From Mycobacterium sp. MBM (GTDB taxonomy: Bacteria > Actinomycetota > Actinomycetes > Mycobacteriales > Mycobacteriaceae), in contig JAKJHY010000013.1 of assembly GCA_021648845.1 (NCBI GenBank), positions 62,001 through 126,000 of the forward strand: a DNA stretch of 64,000 nt, given 5' to 3'. This document shows, piece by piece, positions 26,476 to 34,489 of the stretch. Position numbers and translations under genes: made by a program. The notes under the pieces are model-generated. The model had not been told where the DNA came from. It saw only the letters and a program-made list of their open reading frames with translations, and did not search any database. Each line of letters begins with the position of its first letter. Within the stretch, counting starts at the first letter, position 1.

Positions 26476-27162
26476 TTATCCGCGCTCCAGAGCTTGGTCG
26501 AGTGCCGTAGTCAGGTCGTCGTAGCTGCGCGGCTGGATCCGCTCGTTGTTGATGAAGAAGGTGGGTGTTCCCTGTACACCGAGTGCGGTGCCGTCGGCGA
26601 TGTCGAGTTGGATGCGTTGCAGGGTTGCGGGGTCGTTGTAGGTGGCGTCGAAGGCCTCCATCTCCAAGCCCAGCTGTTGGGCAAAGCCCCGGAAGACGTC
26701 GTCGGCGGGAACTTGTTGCTCGCCCCACTCTGCTTGTGTCTCATACATTTTGCGGTACATGGCTTCGAGTTGACCTTGTTGGGCGGCGGCTTCCACCGCG
26801 CGTGCGGCGCGTTCGGCGTTGAAGTGCGAGCGCAGCGGAAAGTAGCGCAGCACGAAGTTCACCCGGTCGCCGTACTCGGCGCGGAGCTGCTCGATGGCGG
26901 GATAGAGTGCCCGGCAGCCTTCGCATTCGAAGTCGAGAAACTCGACGAAGTAGACCTCGCTGTCGGGAACCGAGTTGAGCCGGTGGCTGTTTTCCCGGAC
27001 CGTCTGCCCGGCTGACCCGTCGTCGACTGCGATGTCGGGAGCTGAGCCGGTATCGCGCACGGAGAGAAACACGACGGTCCCCACGGTCGCGACCGCGATG
27101 ACCAAGAGCGTGAGGAGCACGCGGGTACTGGCCAGGATCGAGCCGGGGCCTTTCATCTTCAT
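26476..27162 (-). CDS. exported DsbA/thioredoxin-domain protein
   Basis: A 228-residue protein with an N-terminal membrane anchor (VLLTLLVIAVATVGTVVFLSV) and a DsbA-type domain. The active site is CEGC in FVEFLDFECEGCRALYP, followed by the helical insert FNAERAARAVEAAAQQGQ and the cis-Pro loop GTPTFF. It is the first of three paralogues in the window (others at 58242 and 63080), which share most of these segments. ATG at 27162 or 27156. It is divergent from cadC and shares its operator. It probably forms or reshuffles disulfides, or captures thiophilic metals, outside the membrane. Confidence 0.85.
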   Translation of the reverse strand: MKMKGPGSILASTRVLLTLLVIAVATVGTVVFLSVRDTGSAPDIAVDDGSAGQTVRENSHRLNSVPDSEVYFVEFLDFECEGCRALYPAIEQLRAEYGDRVNFVLRYFPLRSHFNAERAARAVEAAAQQGQLEAMYRKMYETQAEWGEQQVPADDVFRGFAQQLGLEMEAFDATYNDPATLQRIQLDIADGTALGVQGTPTFFINNERIQPRSYDDLTTALDQALERG

Positions 27163-27188
27163 ATCAACGTACTTTAGTATATCGATAT
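27161..27188. promoter_or_regulatory. ArsR/CadC-type operator between dsbA-like and cadC genes
   Basis: Imperfect dyad ATATC-AAC-GTAC ... GTAT-ATC-GATAT with a 4-bp centre. It overlaps both start codons, as expected for autoregulation by CadC and co-regulation of the divergent thiol oxidoreductase. Confidence 0.65.
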
Positions 27189-27570
27189 GGCCGAGCCGGT
27201 GGACACCTGCGACCTGCTGTGTTTGGACCTCCCGCATGCAGAGTCCATCCGGGCCGCGGTGCCCGACAACGCCACCGTGCAGGCCGCAGCCGCAGCCGCG
27301 CGTGGCCTGGCGGACGGCACCCGGCTGTCCATAGCGGCCGCGTTGGCCACTGGCGAGGAATTGTGCGTCTGCGACATGGCCTGGGTGGTGGGGTTGTCTC
27401 AGGGTTTGGTGTCACACCATCTGCGTCAGCTCAAGAATGCGTCGTTGGTGTCCTCGCGGCGCCAGGGGAAGTTGGTGATGTATCGGCTGACCGAGCGTGG
27501 GCGCCAGTTGACGGCCGCGGTGTTGTCCGGTGTGGCCGCGGTTGCTGGAGAGAGTCCGAATCGTGGCTGA
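27187..27570 (+). CDS. cadC: CadC-type ArsR/SmtB cadmium/lead-sensing repressor
   Basis: A 127-residue winged-helix repressor. The full thiolate set of CadC is visible: N-terminal Cys8 and Cys12 (DTCDLLC) and helix alpha-3 Cys60 and Cys62 (ELCVCDMA). The recognition helix is in LSQGLVSHHLRQLKNASLV. Members bind a dyad without metal and release it on Cd(II), Pb(II) or Zn(II). ATG at 27187 overlaps the operator, so the transcript may be nearly leaderless. The gene is followed by a DUF3703 gene on the same strand. Confidence 0.88.
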   Translation: MAEPVDTCDLLCLDLPHAESIRAAVPDNATVQAAAAAARGLADGTRLSIAAALATGEELCVCDMAWVVGLSQGLVSHHLRQLKNASLVSSRRQGKLVMYRLTERGRQLTAAVLSGVAAVAGESPNRG

Positions 27571-27707
27571 TGCGTGCTGCAGCCCGTAATCCGATGCCGA
27601 GTTCAGGGCGGGTCCTGAAAGTGTTGACAAGTAACGAATGCCGCTGGTGGCGGTGGCCGTCTTGCGGTCGTGACCGCACTGCCGACCGTACGACAGGAGC
27701 GAGTGTG

Positions 27708-28052
27708 ATGCCAAGGATCAGTGCGCAGGCCCGCCTGGTGTATCGCAGCGAAATGGACGCCGCCATGAAAGCCGAGGATTCGCTGGTGCGATGGCGACAT
27801 CTGGAGAGGGCTCACATCGTGTCGCAGCCAGATCCATGGCTGCACACCTGCAACCACGCCGCCATGCTGGTGTTGGCCGTGCGCCAGCACGACCGCCGCG
27901 AAGCGCTCGGGCAGGTGCTGCGCCTCATGGTCGCTGCCCCTGGGTCGATGACCGGTCGGTATCCCGTCGGCAACACCGGCCGTGTCACGGCGGGGCTGAT
28001 GACACCGATGCCCGTCCCCGACGACCTCGCCGCAGTCTTAACCAGCAGGTGA
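27708..28052 (+). CDS. DUF3703 family protein
   Basis: A 114-residue helical protein with the DUF3703 signature: WRHLERAHIVSQPDPWLHTCNHAAML, then RREALGQVLRLMVAAPGS and the C-terminal GRYPVGNTGRV...PMPVPDDL. ATG at 27708 with CAGGAGC upstream. The family is common in cadmium/zinc/mercury-resistance clusters but has no proven activity; several conserved His and Cys residues could coordinate metal. Probably co-transcribed with cadC. Confidence 0.8.
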   Translation: MPRISAQARLVYRSEMDAAMKAEDSLVRWRHLERAHIVSQPDPWLHTCNHAAMLVLAVRQHDRREALGQVLRLMVAAPGSMTGRYPVGNTGRVTAGLMTPMPVPDDLAAVLTSR

Positions 28053-28099
28053 ACACCGCCACGGCGATCTCGCACTCAAAGCTGCTGTCCAGTGAGGAG

Positions 28100-28693
28100 T
28101 CATCGCTCGGTGGTCAGCCGATCGAGTAGAGGCCGTAGGTCTTCGGCTAGTAGTGCCATGAGGTACACCGCGGCGACCCGTTGGCGGTCGAGGACCATCG
28201 TGGTGGGGACCACGCTGGTCGGATAGGTGCGTCCCAGGGTGATGAGGCTGCGCATTGCGGGGTCGAAAATGGAGGGATATTGCACGTTGCGGTCAGTGAC
28301 GGAATCGCGTGCAGTATCTCTGTTGTCGCGTACGTCGATACCCAGGAACTGCACACCGCGGTCGCGGTATTCGGCGTAGACCGTCTCCAGTTCCGGAGTT
28401 TCGGTGCGGCAGGGCGCACACCACGAGCCCCACACGTTGATCAGGACCACCTTCCCGGTGAAATCCGACAGCCAGATCGTTTCGTCGGTGAACAAGTCGG
28501 GGCCGTTCAGGTCGCCGATCGTCACCCGACTCGAAGGTGGGTCGTAGAAGATCGCGGTCTGGCCGCCGGGGGAAACGAAGTCGAACGTACCGCCTTGGGC
28601 GACGGCATCCTCACCAGTGGTGCAGCCGGTGACCTGGGCTGCCGCGATGACAAGGGCTGCCGCAACGGCCACTATTTGCCTGACGCTACGCAT
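28100..28693 (-). CDS. TlpA/ResA-like thioredoxin lipoprotein
   Basis: A 197-residue lipoprotein with lipobox VTGC at residues 21-24. The thioredoxin domain has WGSWCAPCRTETPEL (Cys92 and Cys95) and the cis-Pro turn SVVPTTMV. The AhpC/TSA-like arrangement with the short insert matches TlpA-type membrane-anchored reductases. ATG at 28693 with GAAGGAGG. It follows cadD on the same strand and may protect exported proteins from metal-thiol damage. Confidence 0.88.
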   Translation of the reverse strand: MRSVRQIVAVAAALVIAAAQVTGCTTGEDAVAQGGTFDFVSPGGQTAIFYDPPSSRVTIGDLNGPDLFTDETIWLSDFTGKVVLINVWGSWCAPCRTETPELETVYAEYRDRGVQFLGIDVRDNRDTARDSVTDRNVQYPSIFDPAMRSLITLGRTYPTSVVPTTMVLDRQRVAAVYLMALLAEDLRPLLDRLTTER

Positions 28694-28751
28694 GAAACCT
28701 CCTTCACCACAAGCGTTCTGGCGTTGATGTGGCGCGCGGGCGGGGCCTGCC

Positions 28752-29351
28752 TCACTCTGAGAAGACCAGGCCGCTGACCAGGATGAAGATGCCGAGGGCG
28801 ATCAAGACGATCGGGAACAGCACGTGTTCCCAGCGTTCGAGGACCTCGGCGATCGGCCGGCGGGTGGCGACGAATTTGGCGGCGACGACGAGGACCGCGA
28901 CGAGCACGAGGAAGACGACGCAGTAGGCCACCACGGCCGCGGGTCCCACGCTGAGGAAGACCGGGACGTAGACGCCGATGTTGTCCCCGCCATTGGCAAA
29001 GGTGACTGCCGCGACGGTCCAGATGCCGACGTTCTTACCCGCGACTCTTCCATCGTCGTCGTCATCGTCGTTTCCACGCCAGGCTTCCCATGCCGCCCAC
29101 AGTCCCAGGGCCAGGGGTATGAGCCCGAAGTACGGAATGATCTCCGGGGGAAGGAACGCCCCGGCACCCAACGTCACCAGCACCGCCGCGCCCAGAATCC
29201 CCGCAAACCCTAGGTACTGGCCTGCGGTGATCCGGGCCGTTGTTCCGCGTTGCCCCGCGCCGCGGGCGAAGAACAGCGACAGCACGATGATGTCGTCGAT
29301 GTTGGTGACGATGAACAGGCCGATCGCGGGCAGAACTGACGACAGGATCAT
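28752..29351 (-). CDS. cadD: CadD-family cadmium resistance transporter
   Basis: A 199-residue membrane protein of the LysE/CadD superfamily. The opening VLPAIGLFIVTNIDDIIVLSLFF carries the family's NIDD motif, repeated in variant form as FANGGDNIGVYVPVF in the second half. A short acidic loop, GNDDDDDDG, lies between. Six helices are apparent. CadD proteins export or sequester Cd(II). Its ATG overlaps the lspA stop. A truncated second copy of its 5' end lies at 54842-54900. Confidence 0.9.
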   Translation of the reverse strand: MILSSVLPAIGLFIVTNIDDIIVLSLFFARGAGQRGTTARITAGQYLGFAGILGAAVLVTLGAGAFLPPEIIPYFGLIPLALGLWAAWEAWRGNDDDDDDGRVAGKNVGIWTVAAVTFANGGDNIGVYVPVFLSVGPAAVVAYCVVFLVLVAVLVVAAKFVATRRPIAEVLERWEHVLFPIVLIALGIFILVSGLVFSE

Positions 29352-29854
29352 GCGCCGGCCCCCGTGGCTGCGGTGTCGCTGGTGCGCCAGCTCGCCACAG
29401 CGAGGACGGCTCCGCCGCCGACGACGAAGACGTCAGCGAGGTTGAAGGTCGGAAACCAGCCCGTGTGCTGGTAGTCGGTGACCAGTCCGTCAGCGGCGCG
29501 ATCGATCAGGTTGGCCACCGCGCCACCCAGCATCGCGGCCAGCGCCAGCACGACGGGCAGCGCGGCGGTGCGAGTGACGCGGACCGCGAACACCGCGAGT
29601 GCGACCACGATCACGCCGGTGACGCCGAGCAGGACCGCTGGGGGCAGGGTGTCGCCGAGACTGAATGCCACCCCGGGGTTGAACGCCAGCCGCAGGTGCA
29701 GCAGACCGAGATCTGTTGAGCTGCCATCGTTCAGCGCCCGGGCGGCCCACGTCTTCAGTCCCAGATCAAGTCCGGCGGCGATGACCGCCGTGGCGGCCAG
29801 GGTGATCCGGCCCCGAATTACCCTGGCCTCGGCGCCGGTGTGGCCAGCGGTCAC
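29348..29854 (-). CDS. lspA: signal peptidase II, metal-island copy
   Basis: A 168-residue LspA protein with four helices. The catalytic Asp pair is present, Asp118 in VANLIDRAADG and Asp141 in FNLADVFVVGG, with the family motif LRLAFNPGVAFSLG. The GTG start at 29854 overlaps the ATPase stop. LspA cleaves lipoprotein signal peptides. An extra lspA beside metal ATPases is a recurring arrangement in cadmium-resistance elements. Possible substrates here include the TlpA-like and DUF305 lipoproteins and the L,D-transpeptidases of the same window. Confidence 0.9.
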   Translation of the reverse strand: MTAGHTGAEARVIRGRITLAATAVIAAGLDLGLKTWAARALNDGSSTDLGLLHLRLAFNPGVAFSLGDTLPPAVLLGVTGVIVVALAVFAVRVTRTAALPVVLALAAMLGGAVANLIDRAADGLVTDYQHTGWFPTFNLADVFVVGGGAVLAVASWRTSDTAATGAGA

Positions 29855-31818
29855 GACGGCGCGCCCACCGGCGCCGCGCGGGTGTCGCTGGCGGCCGGAT
29901 CGACCGGCGCAGCGGCCAGTGGCTTGGTGCGCCCAGCCCGCACACCGTTGGCGATGACCACGATCTCGGCGAGTTCGTGGACCAGCACCACGGCGGCCAG
30001 CCCGAGCACCCCGAACAGTGCCAGCGGCACCAACGCGATGATCAGGCCCAGGGATAGGCCGACGTTTTGCAGCATGATCCGCCGCGCCCGGCGCGCGTGG
30101 GTGAACGTCTGGGGCAGGTGGCGCAGGTCTTCGCCCATCAACGCCACGTCCGCGGTTTCGATGGCCACGTCGGTGCCCATCGCGCCCATCGCGATACCGA
30201 CGTCGGCGGTGGCCAGCGCGGGAGCGTCGTTGACGCCGTCGCCGACCATCGCCGTGGGGCGCTGGGCCCGCAGCTCTTCGATCAGTCGCGCTTTGTCTTC
30301 GGGGCGCAGCTCGGCGTGCACGGCGTCGATCCCGACGTCGCGGGCCAAAGCCGCTGCGGTGGCCTGGTTGTCGCCGGTGAGCATGGCGACGTGGTAGCCG
30401 TCGCGGCGCAGCCGGGCGACCACCTCGGCGGCCTCGGGGCGCAGCTCGTCGCGCACGGCGATGGCACCGATGACCTGGCTGTCGTGTTCGACGAGGACGG
30501 CGGTGGCCCCCGCCTGCTGCATGCACGCGACCTCCTCGGCGAGCGGGCCAGGGTCGAGCCAGCCGGGGCGGCCCAGACGAAGCGTGTGCCCATCGCGGCG
30601 TCCGGTGAGCCCGGCGCCGGTGACGGCCTCCACGTCGGTGGCAGGGATGACGTCCTCGACGGCGGCGAGGATCGCCGCGGCCAGCGGGTGCTCGCTGCGC
30701 GCTTCCAGAGCCGCAGCCAGATCCAGCACCTGCTCGCGGGTGGCGCCGTGGGTGGTGGCCACGTCGATGACTGCGGGCCGGTTCGCGGTGAGCGTCCCGG
30801 TCTTGTCCAACGCGACACCGCGGATCTTGCCCAGCCCTTCCAGCGCGGCGCCGCCCTTGACCAGCGCACCGAGCTTGCTGGCGGCGCCGATGGCGGCCAC
30901 CACGGTGACGGGCACCGAGATCGCCAGGGCGCACGGCGAGGCGGCGACCAGCACCACCAGGGCACGTTCGATCCAGGTGGCCGAGTCCCCGAGCAGGCTG
31001 CCGATCACCGCGATCAGCGCCGCGACGATCATCACCCCGGGAACCAGGGGTTTGGCGATGCGGTCAGCCAGGCGTTGGGAGGCGCCCTTGCGGGACTGTT
31101 CGGCCTCCACGATGCGCACGATGCGGGCCAGCGAGTTGTCCTCGGCGGTGGTGGTGACCTCCACCTCGAGCACCCCGGTGCCGTTGATCGACCCCGCGAA
31201 CACCTCATCACCGGGCCCAGCCTCCACGGGGACCGACTCACCGGTGATGGCCGAGACATCCAGCGCGGTGCGGCCGTCGCGGATGATGCCGTCGGTGGCG
31301 ACGCGCTCACCGGGCTTGACCAGCATCCGGTCGCCGATCCGCACATCGGCTGTCGCCACGGTCTTTTCGCTACCGTCACGCAGCACTGTCGCTTCGTCGG
31401 GCACCAGCGACAACAGTGCGCGCAGTCCGCGGCGAGTGCGCGCCAGCGAGTACTCCTCCAGTCCCTCGCTGATGGAGAACAGGAAGGCCAGCATGGCGGC
31501 CTCACCCACCTCGCCGAGGATCACCGCGCCCACGGCGGCGATGGTCATCAGCGTGCCCACGCCGATCTTGCCCTTGGCCAGCCGTGTGAGGGTGGACGGC
31601 ACGAAGGTATAGGCGCCGGCCAGCAGCGCCACCGCTTCCAGCGTGCGCACGACCGGCTCGGCGACGTCGAGGAACCCGGCGATCACCGCTGCCAGCAGGA
31701 ACACCCCCGAAATGGCGGCGAACTGCAGTTCCTTGATCTGCCACAGCCGCTCGGGCTCACGCTCCTCCTCGTCGGCGCCGCGGGGTTCGTCGTTGCCGCA
31801 GCCGCAGGCGTCGCTCAT
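29851..31818 (-). CDS. P1B-type heavy-metal ATPase with SPC motif
   Basis: A 655-residue P1B ATPase, ATG at 31818 (MSDACGCGNDEP). There is no HMA domain; the N-terminus has only CGCG. The membrane metal site reads SPC in VLVAASPCALAISVP, which defines the P1B-4 group (Co, Ni, Zn, Cd or Fe export). The phosphorylation site DKTGTLTANRP, TGES loop and GDGVNDAP are intact. The C-terminal helix has HELAEIVVIANG where many family members have HEGG. It is coupled to the CmtR-like repressor upstream and to lspA-cadD downstream. Cadmium or cobalt export fits best. Confidence 0.9.
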   Translation of the reverse strand: MSDACGCGNDEPRGADEEEREPERLWQIKELQFAAISGVFLLAAVIAGFLDVAEPVVRTLEAVALLAGAYTFVPSTLTRLAKGKIGVGTLMTIAAVGAVILGEVGEAAMLAFLFSISEGLEEYSLARTRRGLRALLSLVPDEATVLRDGSEKTVATADVRIGDRMLVKPGERVATDGIIRDGRTALDVSAITGESVPVEAGPGDEVFAGSINGTGVLEVEVTTTAEDNSLARIVRIVEAEQSRKGASQRLADRIAKPLVPGVMIVAALIAVIGSLLGDSATWIERALVVLVAASPCALAISVPVTVVAAIGAASKLGALVKGGAALEGLGKIRGVALDKTGTLTANRPAVIDVATTHGATREQVLDLAAALEARSEHPLAAAILAAVEDVIPATDVEAVTGAGLTGRRDGHTLRLGRPGWLDPGPLAEEVACMQQAGATAVLVEHDSQVIGAIAVRDELRPEAAEVVARLRRDGYHVAMLTGDNQATAAALARDVGIDAVHAELRPEDKARLIEELRAQRPTAMVGDGVNDAPALATADVGIAMGAMGTDVAIETADVALMGEDLRHLPQTFTHARRARRIMLQNVGLSLGLIIALVPLALFGVLGLAAVVLVHELAEIVVIANGVRAGRTKPLAAAPVDPAASDTRAAPVGAPS

Positions 31819-32225
31819 CAGCGAGTCTCCTTCGTGCTGGTCGTCGCGTCGGTGCGGGAGCGGGTGCCGTAGGTGGGGCACAGTGCGACGGCGTTGCCGG
31901 TGGCGGCGAGCAGTGTTTCGGCGGAGGCGAGCAGGTCGAGCAGTTCGGGGCGGGTCAGCGAGTAGAACACCTGCCGGCCCTCGGGGCGGCCGGTGACCAG
32001 CCCGCAGTCCCGCAGGCACGCCACATGCGCCGACACGGTGGACTGGGCCAACCCCAGCTCTCCGATCAGGTCGGCCACGCGGGCCTCCCCGTCAGCGAGG
32101 CGGCGCACGATCGCCAACCGAGCCGAATCGGAGAGGCTGTGAAATAGCGCCACCGCCGCATCCAGATTCGAGGAGTTTCCTGGGGCGCTGCCGCCGAGGC
32201 ACGCATCCGATTTATTCATCGCCAT
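31818..32225 (-). CDS. CmtR-like ArsR-family metal repressor
   Basis: A 135-residue ArsR/SmtB protein. The DNA-binding helix segment ends in ACLRDCGLV, giving Cys70 and Cys74 in the positions of the two Cd ligands of M. tuberculosis CmtR (SCLRGCG), and Cys116 (ALCPTYG) is placed as the third, C-terminal ligand. It therefore probably senses Cd(II) or Pb(II). The stop overlaps the ATPase ATG. The 5' end ATTCATCGCCAT and upstream bases resemble those of the AraC gene at 34032. Confidence 0.85.
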   Translation of the reverse strand: MAMNKSDACLGGSAPGNSSNLDAAVALFHSLSDSARLAIVRRLADGEARVADLIGELGLAQSTVSAHVACLRDCGLVTGRPEGRQVFYSLTRPELLDLLASAETLLAATGNAVALCPTYGTRSRTDATTSTKETR

Positions 32226-32242
32226 ATGACGATTATGACCGG

Positions 32243-33211
32243 TTAGCAGCGATACTTTTCGCTGGGGTCGGGCGTCGACGTCTCGGTGCCGTTCGTCGCC
32301 GCGGTGGCGGTGGGTGTGAGGGTGCATCCGCCGTCGCGGGTGAACGGGTAGATCATCTGGCGCAGGTAGCCGCTGGGGTAGTCGGGTTTGGCGGCCATGC
32401 CGAGTTGGGTGGAGTCGAATCGTCGGGCGGGGTCGTAGGAGTAGGTGCGCAGCAGGTGATCCCACACCAGGGTGAACAGTCCGAAGTTGACGTCACCGAT
32501 GCCGGCCCACTTGAGGTGGTGAAAGCGGTGGCCTTCGTTGAGGGCTAGGACGTACTTGGCGGGACCGATGCGGTAGTCGGCGTTGGAGTGCTGCAACAGC
32601 AGCTGGATTGCCACGGCCAGCGCCAACACGGAGGCCACGTTGACGGGCAGGCCGATCAGGATCAGGGGGGCCACGCCGGCGGCCATCTCGGCGGTTTGGT
32701 GTAGGGGGTGTTTCATCAGGCCGTTGAGGCCGTAGAAGCGGGTGATGCTGTGGTGCACCGCGTGGAATCGCCACAGCACGCCGATCTTGTGGCTGGCCAG
32801 GTGTACGACGGTGATGCCGAAATCCGCGACCAGGATCGCGGCTAGCACCTGTGCGACGAACGGCCAACTGTACGGCCACAACTGGGGCGCGGGCACGATC
32901 GCGGCGAGCAGCGGGATGGCGGCCACGCTGCCCAGGATGAGGGTTTCGTTGACCGCGACGTGGATGCGGTCGCGGGTGCTATCGGCACGGTCGTGGTTCC
33001 ACTCGGGGTCATACGGGATGACCCGTTCGACCAGAAACGCCGTCGCGATCGCGACGACCAGAATGACCATCAACCAGTACTTCGGTGCCCCGGCCGCGGC
33101 CACGGCGATACCCGCGCCGTTGAGGCCGATCAGCATGAACGGCACATAGCCGTACCGGGCCACCACCTGAACCGCGCTGGTGGCCATCGATGTCATGGAA
33201 GTCGTACTCAT
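32243..33211 (-). CDS. sterol desaturase / fatty acid hydroxylase family membrane protein
   Basis: A 322-residue di-iron membrane oxygenase. The His clusters are HLASHKIG, WRFHAVHHS and EGHRFHHLKW, which match the eight-His signature of the fatty acid hydroxylase superfamily. About five hydrophobic segments surround them. Members oxidise sterols, carotenoids or lipids using O2. Its presence inside a metal-resistance block is unexpected; it might modify membrane lipids. It is followed closely by the CmtR-like gene on the same strand and may share its transcript. Confidence 0.85.
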   Translation of the reverse strand: MSTTSMTSMATSAVQVVARYGYVPFMLIGLNGAGIAVAAAGAPKYWLMVILVVAIATAFLVERVIPYDPEWNHDRADSTRDRIHVAVNETLILGSVAAIPLLAAIVPAPQLWPYSWPFVAQVLAAILVADFGITVVHLASHKIGVLWRFHAVHHSITRFYGLNGLMKHPLHQTAEMAAGVAPLILIGLPVNVASVLALAVAIQLLLQHSNADYRIGPAKYVLALNEGHRFHHLKWAGIGDVNFGLFTLVWDHLLRTYSYDPARRFDSTQLGMAAKPDYPSGYLRQMIYPFTRDGGCTLTPTATAATNGTETSTPDPSEKYRC

Positions 33212-33258
33212 GCCTTGATCGTCGCGGCCGCCGCCACGGCGGGGCTTGAACGATTCGG

Positions 33259-34032
33259 CTAACCGGTGCTGTCGAGATCCCAGGACACGTGCCGGCTCAA
33301 CACCGAGGGCGCCAAGCCGAACATCTCGCGGGTCGTGCGAGAAAGGTGCGCGCTATCGGCGAAACCCGCACCGTGCGCCGCCCCAGTGAGGTCGTCCCCG
33401 GACTGCACGCGGGTGATCGCGATCCGCAGCCGCGACCACAACACGTAACGGCGTAACGGAATCCCGACCTGCTCAGTGAACAAATGCGTCAGCCGACTCG
33501 GCGAAATCCCGACCCGTGCAGCTAATTCTGTACCGCTGACCGGGCCCGCCGCCACAAGGTCAGGCAACAGCCGCAACGCGTCAACGATGGCGGGATGGTG
33601 CGCCCTGTCGTCTACGGCAAGGACGGGCGCCAGGTGCGCGATCAGCTCGTCGACCACCGTGGCCAGCGCTCGCCGACGGGTGAACGTCAGCACCGGGGCA
33701 ACAGTCCACCCAGAGTGGACCGCACGCAGCTGCGCAGACCGTCCCGGCGCGGACTCCGGCTCCAGGAACACCACCGTGCCCTCCGGCGCTCCGACCTCGA
33801 CTCGATGGGGGGCATCGGCGGGCACGACCACCTTCGTGCCGCGGTGCCGCGCGCCGTGCTCGTCAAGCACCGTGAACGCCGTTGTCGCGGTGATGATCTG
33901 CACGGCGTGATGGGCGTGGGCATCGGTGGTGCCGATGGACCCGGTGAACGCCAACACCCCCGGACGCAGCAGTGCCGCACCGCCCCAGCGCGGCTCCACG
34001 CCGAGATCAAGGCCGGACCTATTCATCGCCAT
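33259..34032 (-). CDS. AraC-family transcriptional regulator with cupin sensor domain
   Basis: A 257-residue regulator. The N-terminal half is a cupin-like sensor with AHAHHAVQIITATTAFTVLDEHG. The C-terminal 100 residues form the double helix-turn-helix of AraC proteins (GTELAARVGISPSRLTHLFTEQVGIPLRRYVLWSRL, then GAAHGAGFADSAHLSRTTREMFG). ATG at 34032. It lies between the sterol-desaturase-like gene and arsR. The likely target is the hydroxylase gene, but no operator was recognised. Confidence 0.85.
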   Translation of the reverse strand: MAMNRSGLDLGVEPRWGGAALLRPGVLAFTGSIGTTDAHAHHAVQIITATTAFTVLDEHGARHRGTKVVVPADAPHRVEVGAPEGTVVFLEPESAPGRSAQLRAVHSGWTVAPVLTFTRRRALATVVDELIAHLAPVLAVDDRAHHPAIVDALRLLPDLVAAGPVSGTELAARVGISPSRLTHLFTEQVGIPLRRYVLWSRLRIAITRVQSGDDLTGAAHGAGFADSAHLSRTTREMFGLAPSVLSRHVSWDLDSTG

Positions 34033-34042
34033 CGAACGATGG

Positions 34043-34402
34043 TCATTCTGAATGCGTCGACATTGCGGTGGCGATGCGGTCCAGGGCTGCGACATTGACG
34101 CGGTAGTAGGCCCACTTGCCGCGTTGGTCGCGGCTGACGAGGCCGCTGTCGACGAGCAGCTTCATGTGATGGGACACCGTGGGTTGGCTCAGCCCAAGTG
34201 GCTCGGTGAGGTCGCAGATGCAGGCTTCCCCACCGTCTGATGCGGCGATGAGCGACACCAGTTTGACCCGTGCCGGGTCGGCAAGCGCCTTGAACACCGA
34301 GGCGAGTCGTTCGGCGGCAGCGGTGTCCAGCACGCCGCCGGTCAGCGGTGAGCAGCAGCTGGCCACATCACTTGAGGTCAACGGTGCGGTCGCGGTTGCC
34401 AT
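34043..34402 (-). CDS. arsR: arsenic-responsive ArsR repressor (first copy)
   Basis: A 119-residue ArsR/SmtB repressor. As(III) ligands are probably Cys16-Cys17 near the N-terminus (ASCCSP) and Cys61/Cys63 in ACICDLTEPLGLSQPTVSHHM. ATG at 34402. The divergent spacer to the flavoprotein gene holds a perfect CATCGA/TCGATG dyad and two AACGTCGATG copies, suitable for repression of both genes. It is a paralogue of the ArsR at 40809. Confidence 0.9.
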   Translation of the reverse strand: MATATAPLTSSDVASCCSPLTGGVLDTAAAERLASVFKALADPARVKLVSLIAASDGGEACICDLTEPLGLSQPTVSHHMKLLVDSGLVSRDQRGKWAYYRVNVAALDRIATAMSTHSE

Positions 34403-34429
34403 GTCCTCATGATGGCACACGCATTGACA

Positions 34430-34476
34430 AACGTCGATGCGTCAAGCACGATCAGTCCCATCGAAGAACGTCGATG
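34430..34476. promoter_or_regulatory. ArsR operator region
   Basis: The perfect dyad CATCGA-N6-TCGATG lies at 34459-34476. The direct repeat AACGTCGATG occurs at 34430-34439 and 34467-34476, 37 bp apart, and TTGAC/GTCAA (34424-34428, 34441-34445) flank the first. The arrangement suggests two ArsR dimers controlling the divergent arsR and arsO-like genes. Confidence 0.7.
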
Positions 34477-34489
34477 AGAGGAGTGGAGC

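Noticed and set aside
27161..27188. BlaI-type site at the first dsbA-like gene.
   Set aside because: The GTAC/GTAT arrangement does not fit the 8-3-8 CTACGTAG pattern and is better explained as a CadC operator.
27219..27707. N-terminal extension of the DUF3703 protein through the cadC gene.
   Set aside because: It lies in a shadow frame of cadC and lacks family similarity; the ATG at 27708 has CAGGAGC before it.
29348..30934. A 528-codon frame that would make LspA a large fusion protein.
   Set aside because: Only the last 168 codons are LspA-like; the rest is an out-of-frame reading of the ATPase. The GTG at 29854 gives a normal-length LspA.
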